NCBI GenBank assembly: GCA_031292735.1
Contig: JARLGP010000265.1
Location: 1-63,983 of the forward strand
Direction of reading: 5' to 3'
Source: Holophaga sp.
Lineage (GTDB): Bacteria > Acidobacteriota > Holophagae > Holophagales > Holophagaceae
Length of the DNA stretch: 63,983 bases
Shown here: piece by piece, positions 52,251 through 59,926 of the stretch
Position numbering within the stretch: the stretch's first letter is position 1
Layout: each line of letters opens with the position of its first letter
Program-made: the position numbers and the translations under genes
Notes under the pieces: generated by a model
The model's database searches: none
What the model saw: the letters and a program-made list of their open reading frames with translations, nothing else
What the model was told of the DNA's origin: nothing

Positions 52251-52598
52251 GTGCCTTTGGATGCACCCGCCCCGCTTTACCAGGGTGAACGCCTTAGGGA
52301 TCTCATCCTGTGCTATGCCGGCCCCTGGGCCTTCTTGCCCTACCTGCGCTGCCGGGAGGACGAGGAACTGCTCTGGCATTCCCGCCAGGGGGTCCTGCTC
52401 GCCTTCGTGGAGGTGGCCGTGGGGCTGGCCCTGCTGATCATGGGCCTGTTCCCGATGTTCGGCCTGCTCACGGTGCGCTTCCTGCTGCCCATCTGGCTGT
52501 TGTGGTGCCTGAGCATGTCGGTGATCTCGGTGCTGCAGGCCGGCAAGGGCAAGCGGCACAAGATTCCGGTGATCAGCCAGCTGATGGATTACCTCTAG
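52251..52598 (+). CDS. Small membrane protein, DUF4870-like
   Basis: The 115-residue protein has a short N-terminal RLRDLILCYAGPWAFLPYL and two transmembrane helices (FVEVAVGLALLIMGLFPMFG and FLLPIWLLWCLSMSVISVL), separated from each other by a short loop. The layout resembles DUF4870 membrane proteins. GTG 52251 has GGAGG 7 nt upstream and is preferred to TTG 52245. Its 3' end overlaps queA (convergent) by 26 nt. Function is unknown. Confidence 0.62.
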   Translation: MPLDAPAPLYQGERLRDLILCYAGPWAFLPYLRCREDEELLWHSRQGVLLAFVEVAVGLALLIMGLFPMFGLLTVRFLLPIWLLWCLSMSVISVLQAGKGKRHKIPVISQLMDYL

Positions 52599-53649
52599 CA
52601 TTGAGGATCAGCATGGCGTCGCCGTAGCTGAAGAACCGGTAGCGCTCGCGGATGGCCTCGGCGTAGGCTTCCTGGGCGAAGTCCAGCCCCATCAGGGCGG
52701 AGATCAGCACGAACAGGGTGCTTTCCGGCAGGTGGAAATTGGTCAGCAGCATGTCGGCGGTGCCCAGCCGGTAGCCGGGCTGGATGAACAGCCGGGTGGA
52801 CCCGCCGCGCTTGAGCACCGTGCCGTCCCAGGCGGCCTCCAGGGTCCTCAGGCTGGTGGTGCCCACCGACAGCAGGGGCCGGGTGCGCCCGCGCAGCACC
52901 GGCTCCAGCAGGGCGGCGGTGGCTTCGGGAATCTCGTAGCGCTCCTCGTGCATGACGTGGTCGGCCAGGTCCTCGGCGGTCATGGGCCGGAAGGTGCCCA
53001 GGCCCACGTGCAGCCGCACCGGACTCCACAGGCAGCCCCCTTCCCTCAGGCGGGCGATGAGCTCTTCCGTGAAGTGCAGCCCGGCGGTGGGCGCGGCCAC
53101 CGCCTCGCCCTCCTCGGCCCGGTACACGGTCTGGTAGCGGGCTTCGTCCTCCGCGTCGGCGGGATGGGTGATGTAGGGGGGCAGGGGCATCCGGCCCACC
53201 CGGTCCACCGCGTCCCAGTCCAGGTCGCCCTGCGGCCCGGTGACCCGCACCTGGCGCAGGCCTTCCTCCAGCTCCGCCTCCACCCGCAGTTCGGCCAGCA
53301 CCTGGCCGCTTTCGGGGTCCACCACGTTGGCCCACTTGCCCTGCCTCAGCCGGGCGCCGGGACGGACCAGGGCCTCGAAGCTGCCCCCGGGCAGGGCCCG
53401 CAGCAGCATGGCCTCCCCGGCGCCGCCGCCGGCCCGCTGGAGCAGCAGCCGGGCATGGCGGACCTTGACATCGTTGGGCACGCAAAGGGTGCCGGACGGC
53501 AGCAGATCAGGCAGATCGCGGATGGTGCGGTGGCGGATGCTGTGGTCCCGGGGGTCCACCACCAGGAGCCGGGCCCCGTCCCGCACCGAGGCCGGGTGCT
53601 GGGCGATCAATTCAGGAGGAAGGTCGAAATGGAAGGCAGTACGTTTCAT
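52573..53649 (-). CDS. queA: S-adenosylmethionine:tRNA ribosyltransferase-isomerase
   Basis: The 358-residue protein is QueA, which adds the ribosyl moiety of SAM to 7-aminomethyl-7-deazaguanine in tRNA to make epoxyqueuosine. Signatures seen are FHFDLPPELIAQHP at the N terminus, APTAGLHFT, HVGLGTFRP and NFHLPESTLFVL. It begins 4 nt after the msbA-like stop, so it is co-transcribed with it. Confidence 0.95.
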   Translation of the reverse strand: MKRTAFHFDLPPELIAQHPASVRDGARLLVVDPRDHSIRHRTIRDLPDLLPSGTLCVPNDVKVRHARLLLQRAGGGAGEAMLLRALPGGSFEALVRPGARLRQGKWANVVDPESGQVLAELRVEAELEEGLRQVRVTGPQGDLDWDAVDRVGRMPLPPYITHPADAEDEARYQTVYRAEEGEAVAAPTAGLHFTEELIARLREGGCLWSPVRLHVGLGTFRPMTAEDLADHVMHEERYEIPEATAALLEPVLRGRTRPLLSVGTTSLRTLEAAWDGTVLKRGGSTRLFIQPGYRLGTADMLLTNFHLPESTLFVLISALMGLDFAQEAYAEAIRERYRFFSYGDAMLILNARGNPSAG

Positions 53650-53653
53650 AGGA

Positions 53654-55462
53654 TCACTGACGAAATTGGAGTTGATAGAGGCGCTCGTACTCGCCCTTGG
53701 CGGCCAGCAGCTCCCCGTGGGAACCCATCTCGACCACCTCGCCGTGCTTCAGCACGCAGATCCGGGTGGCCCGCTGGATGGTGGAAAGCCGGTGCGCGAT
53801 CACCAGGGTGGTGCGGTCCAGCATGAGTATTTCCAGGGCTTCCTGCACCGCGCGTTCGCTTTCGGTGTCCAGGGCGCTGGTGGCCTCGTCCAGGATGAGG
53901 ATGGGCGGGTCCTGGAGCAGGGCCCGGGCGATGGCCAGGCGCTGGCGCTGGCCGCCGGACAAGGTGGACCCGGTCTCGGCCAGGGGCGTGTCGTAGCCCT
54001 TGGGCAGGGCCATGATGAAGTCGTGGGCCTGGGCCTTGCGGGCGGCCGCCTCCACGGCCGAACGGTCCGCGGCCTTGCCATAGGCGATGTTGTCATGCAC
54101 CGAATCCATGAACAGCAGCGTTTCCTGGGTGACGATGCCGATCCGCAGGCGCAGTTCCCGCGCATCGAACTCCCTGAGATCGATCCCATCCAGGGTCAGC
54201 CGTCCCACCGTCGGGTCGAAGAACCGGGGCACCAGGTTCACCAGGGTGGTCTTGCCGCCGCCGGAAGCCCCCACCAGGGCCACGGTCTCGCCCATGTGCA
54301 CTTCCAGGTTGATCCCGCGCAGCACTTCGTTCCGGCCGTTCTTGCCGTCGTAGGCGAAGTGGACGTTCTCGAAGGCCAGCCGCCCGGGCTGGGCCGGCAT
54401 CGGCACCGGGTGGGCCGCCTGGACCAGCTGCGCCTTCCGGTCCAGCACCGAATAGACCCGGTCGAGGCTGGCCTGGGCCACCTGGACCTCGCTGTTGAGC
54501 TTGGTGAGCCGGCGGATGGGATCGTAGAAGGCGTAGACCGCGATGATGTAGGTCAGGATGCCCGGCCCGGTCGTGCGGCCACTGCGGATGCTGATGGAGG
54601 CATAGACCAGCAGGGCGGCCAGCAGCAGCCCGCCCACCAGCTCCATGATCGGGTGGGCGATGGACTGGGCCCGGGCCGATTTCATCGTCAGCCGGAACAG
54701 CTCGTTGTTCTGCTGGTGGAACCGTTCCTCTTCGAACGGCTCCCGGGCGAAGCCGAGCACCACCCGGATGTTGCTGAACACCTCCTTGAGCCGCTGCAGC
54801 AGCCGCGAGGAGGCTTCCATGTTGCGGTGGTTGATCCTGCGGATGCGCTGGCTGAGCCGCTTGATGGGCAGCACCACCAGGGGGCCCGCGATGAACAGGC
54901 TCAGGGACAGCCGCCAGTTCATCACCATGATGGTGGCGAACATGGCCAGGGCCATGGTCATCTCCCGCACCGCGTCGGCGAACTGGTTGGAGGCGATCCC
55001 CTGCACCGCGCCCACGTCGGAAATGCAGCGCTGCAGCAGCTCGCCCACGGGATGGCGCTGGAAGTAGGCCGGCTCCTGGCGCAGCAGGTGGGCGAACATG
55101 CGTTCCCGCAGGGCCAGGGTGGCCTTGATTCCCGAGCGCACCATGAGCAGGGTGCCGCTGTAGGTGAGCACGCCTTTCAGCACGAACACCAGCACCAGGA
55201 TCACCGGGATCAGGAAGATGTCCTCCCGCAGGTGGGTGGCCCAGGTCAGGTGCGCCAGCAGCCACATCTTGGCCCGCATGGCCACCCCGGAAGGAGCGGC
55301 GCCGGTGCCGCCCATGCCCAGGCTGTCGTCCAGGACGAACCGCAGCAGCCCGATCATCAGGCCCTGGCAGGCTCCGGCCAGGGCGAGCAGCAGGCTTCCC
55401 CCCATGATGAGGGGCAGGAAGCGTTTGAGGTGTTCGCGAAAGAAACGGGAAAAGGACGACAT
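53654..55462 (-). CDS. MsbA-like ABC transporter (fused permease and ATPase)
   Basis: The 602-residue half-transporter has six membrane helices in the first 330 residues and an ATPase domain with Walker [10 protein letters not shown] (about 400), [15 protein letters not shown] (about 497) and [12 protein letters not shown] (about 520). It is most like MsbA-type lipid A flippases, but multidrug exporters share this architecture. It sits 28 nt after a lipoprotein gene and 4 nt before queA on the minus strand. Confidence 0.88.
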   Translation of the reverse strand: MSSFSRFFREHLKRFLPLIMGGSLLLALAGACQGLMIGLLRFVLDDSLGMGGTGAAPSGVAMRAKMWLLAHLTWATHLREDIFLIPVILVLVFVLKGVLTYSGTLLMVRSGIKATLALRERMFAHLLRQEPAYFQRHPVGELLQRCISDVGAVQGIASNQFADAVREMTMALAMFATIMVMNWRLSLSLFIAGPLVVLPIKRLSQRIRRINHRNMEASSRLLQRLKEVFSNIRVVLGFAREPFEEERFHQQNNELFRLTMKSARAQSIAHPIMELVGGLLLAALLVYASISIRSGRTTGPGILTYIIAVYAFYDPIRRLTKLNSEVQVAQASLDRVYSVLDRKAQLVQAAHPVPMPAQPGRLAFENVHFAYDGKNGRNEVLRGINLEVHMGETVALVGASGGGKTTLVNLVPRFFDPTVGRLTLDGIDLREFDARELRLRIGIVTQETLLFMDSVHDNIAYGKAADRSAVEAAARKAQAHDFIMALPKGYDTPLAETGSTLSGGQRQRLAIARALLQDPPILILDEATSALDTESERAVQEALEILMLDRTTLVIAHRLSTIQRATRICVLKHGEVVEMGSHGELLAAKGEYERLYQLQFRQ

Positions 55463-55490
55463 CCAACCAGCTTAACCTACGACTCCGGTT

Positions 55491-56366
55491 CTATCGGCAG
55501 GGGAACGCAGGCTGGCCCAGTTTGGCCATGGCGGCGTCCACCTGTTCCTGGGACAGCGGGCAGCGCAGGCTGACCCGCCGGCTTTCCTGGAGGATCTCCG
55601 GCGGCTGGGAAGGCGTCACGGTCGCCGCGAACCGCTGCAGCCAGGGCAGGGCCTGCTCGATGGCCTCCCCGGGCCCGGCCAGGCACAGTTCGAACCCGAT
55701 GGGCGAGTCCGGCCCGGCCCCGGGGTTCACCCCCCACACCAGGGCGACGATGCCCTTGGGCAGGTTCCGGGCCAGGTCCTCCGGCAGTTCCGAAGGGCGG
55801 AGGAAGCCCTGGATGGCGGCCTTGGCGTTCATCCAGGCCGCCGAAGCCGCGAGGTCGCCGTTGGGGACCGCGGCCGGCGCCAGCCTGGCCAGCGCGGCCG
55901 GATCGCCCAGCCAGACGCGGCCTTCGCCGTCGGCCACGGCGCGCACATGGCTGGCGTCCAGGTCCAGGATCACGAACAGCGGGTGCTCGCGGTTGTCCAG
56001 GGCCTTGCTGTCCACCGGGAAGACATCGGCGATGGCCACCTGCAGCCCGCCGGGGTCGCGGAACCCGCCCAGCTGGATGAGGAACCCGGCGGCCGGGGCG
56101 GGACGGGTCTGGTAGACCGTGAGCCGGCCGGTCTCCTGGTCGAGGTTGATGCGGGTCCGCACCAGGACCAGGTCCAGCGCCCGGCCGGCCATGGGGAAGC
56201 GTTCCAGCAGGGCCTGCAGCCGCGGCTGCTGCAGGGCCCAGTCGGCCCGGAACGAGGTGGCCAGGACCGCCCCGGCGGGCGCGCTGCGCACCCAGTCGGG
56301 AACCTGGGTCCGCCGCTCACAGCCCAGCAGCACCAGGCAGAGCAGCATCGTTCGCGCAAAGATCAT
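55491..56366 (-). CDS. Predicted lipoprotein of unknown function
   Basis: The 291-residue protein has a lipoprotein signal (LLCLVLLGC, Cys about residue 16). The rest has alternating strands and helices without recognised motifs, with scattered Pro and Ala and a C-terminal LSQEQVDAAMAKLG. It is probably anchored in the inner or outer membrane. It is just upstream of the msbA-like exporter in the same direction, so a role in envelope assembly is possible but unproven. Confidence 0.62.
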   Translation of the reverse strand: MIFARTMLLCLVLLGCERRTQVPDWVRSAPAGAVLATSFRADWALQQPRLQALLERFPMAGRALDLVLVRTRINLDQETGRLTVYQTRPAPAAGFLIQLGGFRDPGGLQVAIADVFPVDSKALDNREHPLFVILDLDASHVRAVADGEGRVWLGDPAALARLAPAAVPNGDLAASAAWMNAKAAIQGFLRPSELPEDLARNLPKGIVALVWGVNPGAGPDSPIGFELCLAGPGEAIEQALPWLQRFAATVTPSQPPEILQESRRVSLRCPLSQEQVDAAMAKLGQPAFPCR

Positions 56367-56390
56367 CCGGCCTCCACTTCTGAGTTTAGA

Positions 56391-56437
56391 CGCCGTTGCG
56401 GAATAACATTACCCACTTTCGGCATTCCGCAACGGCG
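56391..56437 (-). terminator. Perfect 14-bp hairpin between two minus-strand genes
   Basis: CGCCGTTGCGGAAT (56391-56404) and ATTCCGCAACGGCG (56424-56437) are exact reverse complements around a 19-nt loop. It lies between the repeat-protein gene and the lipoprotein gene. No T-run follows on the minus strand, so it may be an attenuator, an RNA processing site or a REP-like repeat instead of a simple terminator. Confidence 0.55.
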
Positions 56438-56513
56438 CCTCATGCCGGGGTCGCCCGGAATGGGCAGGGTCATTCTTTGACAACGGCTTACCCCGGAGCA
56501 GCCGGGCCAGGGG

Positions 56514-58295
56514 TCATGCCAGATGACGGAGCGGGGCCGGCAGGTGCGGGCTGCGCAGCAGTTGCTGCTGTTCGCTCTCGGACAGCAGGCCCCAGATCCG
56601 GCTGGAGGCCTGGCGCGGGGTCTTGGGGTTCAGCAGCAGCTCGGACATGACCGCGGGATGGGCCATGAGCACCGGGTGGACCGCGATGACCTCCAGGATC
56701 TCCCGCGGGGTCTGCTTGTTGCGGGCCAGGCGCAGGAGGATGCCCGGATCCACCTGGCGGTCCGCCACCAGCTGGCGCAGGGTCTCCCCGTCGGTGAGGA
56801 TCTCCTGGGTGATGTGCCGCAGCAGTTCGCCGCCGCTGGCGCGCAGGGCCAGGATCCGCTGGGGGACCGTCATGGCCCGGTAGGCGGCGGTGAGCATCTC
56901 CAGGGCCAGCTGCTTCACCTCCAGGTGGGGGATGCGCTGGTCGCGCAGGATGTCCATGAGAATCCTGGGCAGCCTGAGTTCCTGCAGCAGCCTCAAGGAG
57001 GTCCTGGGCCCCAGGTGGACGTTGTGCACCAGGGCTTCGCACACCCGGGGCACGGTCTTCCAGAGGCGGTGGTCGGCCACCTTTTCCGCCTGGGCCCCGT
57101 TCAGGCCGGGAATGGCGGCGATCAGTTCCGGCGCCTTCAGCCCGGGATTCTCCAGCACGGCGTTGAACACCTTGGGGTCCTCGTCCCGCAGGGCCGCCAT
57201 CAGCTGCTCGGGCTGGGTGGCCTGGCTGGCCATGTAGACCCGCTCCTTGAGGGAGACCCAGCGGCCCTCGCTCTGGCCGGCCCCGGTTCCGCTGGCCTGG
57301 TTGGCCCGCCGGCGCTGCAGCCGGTCGAAGAAGATCTTGATCACCCTGAGCATGTTGGGCGCCCGGCGCTTGGCCCAGAGGGTCAGGTACTGGTACTCGG
57401 ATTCGTCCAGCTGGGTGAACAGGCAAACGATGCGGTGCAGGAGCCGCCCGTCCAGCGGCGCATGTTCCAGCAGCGCCACCAGGTCGCGGGAATTGGCCAC
57501 CCGCTTGGCCAACGTGTCTGGGCAGCAGGGCGCGGCGTAGATGGCCTCGCGCAGCGGATCCCGGAAATACCAGCGGGCTTCGGTGTAGATCTCCTCGAAC
57601 AGTTCCGGCACCGCGCACCAGGGGAAGGCGGCCAGCAGCACCTCCTCCGACAGGGCCGGGTTGCGCAGCGCCGCGGCCCGCACGTCCGGATCCGCCTCCT
57701 GCAGGAAGCCCTGCAGGTCCTCCGGGATCGGGGTGGCCTCGGCCCGCCCCAGCCGTTCCTGCTTGGAAGGGCGGAACGGCAGGCCGCTGGGCTCCGGACT
57801 TCCCGGCAGGGCGGTGAGCGCCTCCCAGTCCTGCTCCCCGCTGGGCAGGGCCGGCAGCTCCATGGTCTGCCCGGAACCGTTCACCGAACGGGCCAGCAGC
57901 TTGGCCTGCTGCTTGACGATCGCCCGGAGGTCCAGGGGCAGCTGCAGGTAGAGCGCCTTGACGGTTTCCGCGCGTTCCTCCTTTTCCTCCGCGGGGGCCC
58001 GGTCCAGGTCCCGCATCAGGTCGAACAGGGACACCGCCATTTCCAGGTCCCGGCGCAGCGGTTCCGGGCTGGCCTCGTTCTCGGCCAGGGCCTGGAGCAC
58101 CGGGCCGTGCACCAGCCAGTGCGGGGTGCGGGCGATGAGGGCGAGCAGCCTGGGCGAGGAGAGCGTCCGGGCCAGGCTTTCCACCAGCAGCAGCTGCCCT
58201 TCGGTGGGCACCTGGGGCCGGATCAGCGCCAGATTGCGGAAATGAATCCGATCGGTCTCCGGAAGCAGGGCCATGAATTCAACTTCATCAGCCAC
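56514..58295 (-). CDS. Alpha-helical repeat protein (LRV/HEAT-like), unknown function
   Basis: The 593-residue protein is almost entirely helical. Units of the type 'NP..(4-6)..LL/I' recur, for example LRNPALSEEVLLAAF, VLENPGLKAPELIAAI, LARNKQTPREILEVIA and LLNPKTPRQASSRI. This pattern matches leucine-rich-variant or HEAT-like repeats. About residues 95-200 are a charged linker. It has no enzymatic motif and probably serves as a protein scaffold. It starts at GTG 58295 (GAGGAGGGGG upstream), 10 nt after the HisA-like stop. The function is unknown. Confidence 0.65.
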   Translation of the reverse strand: MADEVEFMALLPETDRIHFRNLALIRPQVPTEGQLLLVESLARTLSSPRLLALIARTPHWLVHGPVLQALAENEASPEPLRRDLEMAVSLFDLMRDLDRAPAEEKEERAETVKALYLQLPLDLRAIVKQQAKLLARSVNGSGQTMELPALPSGEQDWEALTALPGSPEPSGLPFRPSKQERLGRAEATPIPEDLQGFLQEADPDVRAAALRNPALSEEVLLAAFPWCAVPELFEEIYTEARWYFRDPLREAIYAAPCCPDTLAKRVANSRDLVALLEHAPLDGRLLHRIVCLFTQLDESEYQYLTLWAKRRAPNMLRVIKIFFDRLQRRRANQASGTGAGQSEGRWVSLKERVYMASQATQPEQLMAALRDEDPKVFNAVLENPGLKAPELIAAIPGLNGAQAEKVADHRLWKTVPRVCEALVHNVHLGPRTSLRLLQELRLPRILMDILRDQRIPHLEVKQLALEMLTAAYRAMTVPQRILALRASGGELLRHITQEILTDGETLRQLVADRQVDPGILLRLARNKQTPREILEVIAVHPVLMAHPAVMSELLLNPKTPRQASSRIWGLLSESEQQQLLRSPHLPAPLRHLA

Positions 58296-58305
58296 CGCCC
58301 CCTCC

Positions 58306-59019
58306 TCAGCTGTGGGCGAGATTCAACGAACCCAAGAGATCCGAATCATCCAGCAGCTGCAGCGCGTCCACCGCGACCCCCTGCATGCCGGGAATCTCCA
58401 TGGCCAGCTTCAGGTGCGCCGTGGAGCGGATGCTGCCGCCCATGAACAGGGGGATGCGGGAGCTCTGGGCCAGCGTGCGGGCCGTGAGGAAATCGGGTTT
58501 GGCCTTGGCGGAGGGGGGGATGTCGATGAACAGGATCCGCTTGAAGCCGTGCTCCCGGATCCGCTGGGCGGCCGCTTCGGCGGTCAGCGGCGCGGCCTCG
58601 CGCCAGCCGGAGGACTGGATCTCCCCGCCGCGGGCGTCCACCCCGGCGGTGAGGTGGTCCCGGAACCGTGCCAGCAGCTGGTCCACCACCAGCGGGGAGC
58701 GCTGGATGACGGTTCCCACCGTGATCCAGGTGGCCCCGTGGTCGAGGAAGAACTGGGCCTGGTCGGAGGAGCGGATGCCCCCGCCCACCTGGATGCATAC
58801 CTTGGTGTTGCCCTTGTGGAACCGGCGCATGATGCTGGCGATCAGCTCCCGGTTGTGGCCCTGGCCTTCGGCGGCATCCACGTCCACCAGCACCAGCCGG
58901 TTGCAGCCCTGGTCGAACAGGAAGTCCAGCAACGGGCCGGGCGGTTTCGGGCCCTGGTCGCCCCCGAACATGGGGATCGCCAGTCCGTTCTGGAGGTTCA
59001 GGGTGGGGAGCAGCTTCAA
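58306..59019 (-). CDS. HisA-like beta/alpha-barrel protein lacking the catalytic Asp
   Basis: The 237-residue protein has the HisA/HisF half-barrel duplication, with LVLVDVDAA, CIQVGGGIRS and FMGGSIRST at expected positions. The catalytic Asp8 of HisA (PALDL) is Asn8 here (PTLNLQNG), and the second-half TDISRDGTL loop reads IDIPPSAKA. VDARGGEI keeps an Asp at the other catalytic position. It is therefore not expected to isomerise ProFAR and may be a pseudoenzyme or have a new substrate. TTG 59019 gives the standard HisA length; ATG 59085 would add 22 unrelated residues. It lies between rnc and the helical-repeat gene. Confidence 0.72.
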   Translation of the reverse strand: MKLLPTLNLQNGLAIPMFGGDQGPKPPGPLLDFLFDQGCNRLVLVDVDAAEGQGHNRELIASIMRRFHKGNTKVCIQVGGGIRSSDQAQFFLDHGATWITVGTVIQRSPLVVDQLLARFRDHLTAGVDARGGEIQSSGWREAAPLTAEAAAQRIREHGFKRILFIDIPPSAKAKPDFLTARTLAQSSRIPLFMGGSIRSTAHLKLAMEIPGMQGVAVDALQLLDDSDLLGSLNLAHS

Positions 59020-59144
59020 GGCGGGTACCTTTCCCTCATGGGATTCAGCGATGTTACCCCAATTGGGGCCGGCGGGCCCGTCCATTTCCTGGCGGCCGCC
59101 GGAGGGCCGGTACCGTCACGGCCGCCGACGCCCGGCCCGGACCC

Positions 59145-59870
59145 TCACTGGAGGTTGTGGAGCAGGGCCCGCGCGGCCTCGGTCTGGGCCCGCTTCAGGG
59201 TTCCGGCGGTGGCGGTGGCGCTGCGTTCGCCCACGTTCACCTGGACCGTGAAGCTGGGCGCGTGGTCCGGGCCGGACCGCTGCAGCAGCTCGTAGACCGG
59301 CGGCGGCAGGGCCATGGCGGCGGCGCGTTCCTGCAGGGTGGTCTTGCTGTCCTTGGTCTCCCAGATCCCCAGGTAGGCCTCGCGCACCTCCTGGGCGAAC
59401 CGGCGCTCGATGATCGCCTGCACCGTGGCGAAGGCGTTCTCGCCCTGGGCCTGGACATCCAGGAAGATCGCGGCCAGGATCGCCTCCACCGCGTCGGCCA
59501 GGGGGTTGCGCAGGTCCACCGCCCCGGGTTTGCGCGGCGAGCGCGGCCCCCGGCCCAGTTCGATGCCCAGGTCCTTGGCCCACTGGTGCAGCGCGTCGGT
59601 GCAGACCAGCAGCCCGCGCAGCTTGGACAGGGCCCCCTCGGCCCACTGCGGGTGCTCCCGGTAGACCAGGATGGACACGCAGAGGTGCAGCACCGAATCG
59701 CCCAGGAACTCCAGCCGCTGGTTGTCCGAGGGCAGGCCGGCCGAAGGCGGAGTCAGGGCGGCGTGCAGCAGGGCGGGATCCCGGAACCGGTAGCCGAGCC
59801 CTTCTTCAAGGTGCGACAGGGGGGCTGGTGGGGCTGGTGGCAAGGCTTCTCCGGATCTCCCGTCCATCAT
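59145..59870 (-). CDS. rnc: Ribonuclease III
   Basis: The 241-residue protein has the RNase III signature NQRLEFLGDSVL (residues 50-61, with catalytic Asp58) and DAVEAILAAIFLD, followed by a C-terminal double-stranded RNA-binding domain (about 172-241). It processes rRNA precursors and structured mRNAs. The ATG at 59870 has GGAGGGG upstream. An in-frame ATG at 59900 would add ten non-conserved residues. It is divergent from the O-GlcNAc transferase-like gene. Confidence 0.92.
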   Translation of the reverse strand: MMDGRSGEALPPAPPAPLSHLEEGLGYRFRDPALLHAALTPPSAGLPSDNQRLEFLGDSVLHLCVSILVYREHPQWAEGALSKLRGLLVCTDALHQWAKDLGIELGRGPRSPRKPGAVDLRNPLADAVEAILAAIFLDVQAQGENAFATVQAIIERRFAQEVREAYLGIWETKDSKTTLQERAAAMALPPPVYELLQRSGPDHAPSFTVQVNVGERSATATAGTLKRAQTEAARALLHNLQ

Positions 59871-59926
59871 AACGCGTCCCCTCCGACCCATTTCGGCCAC
59901 AATCAGGGCAACCTATTGGAGGACCC

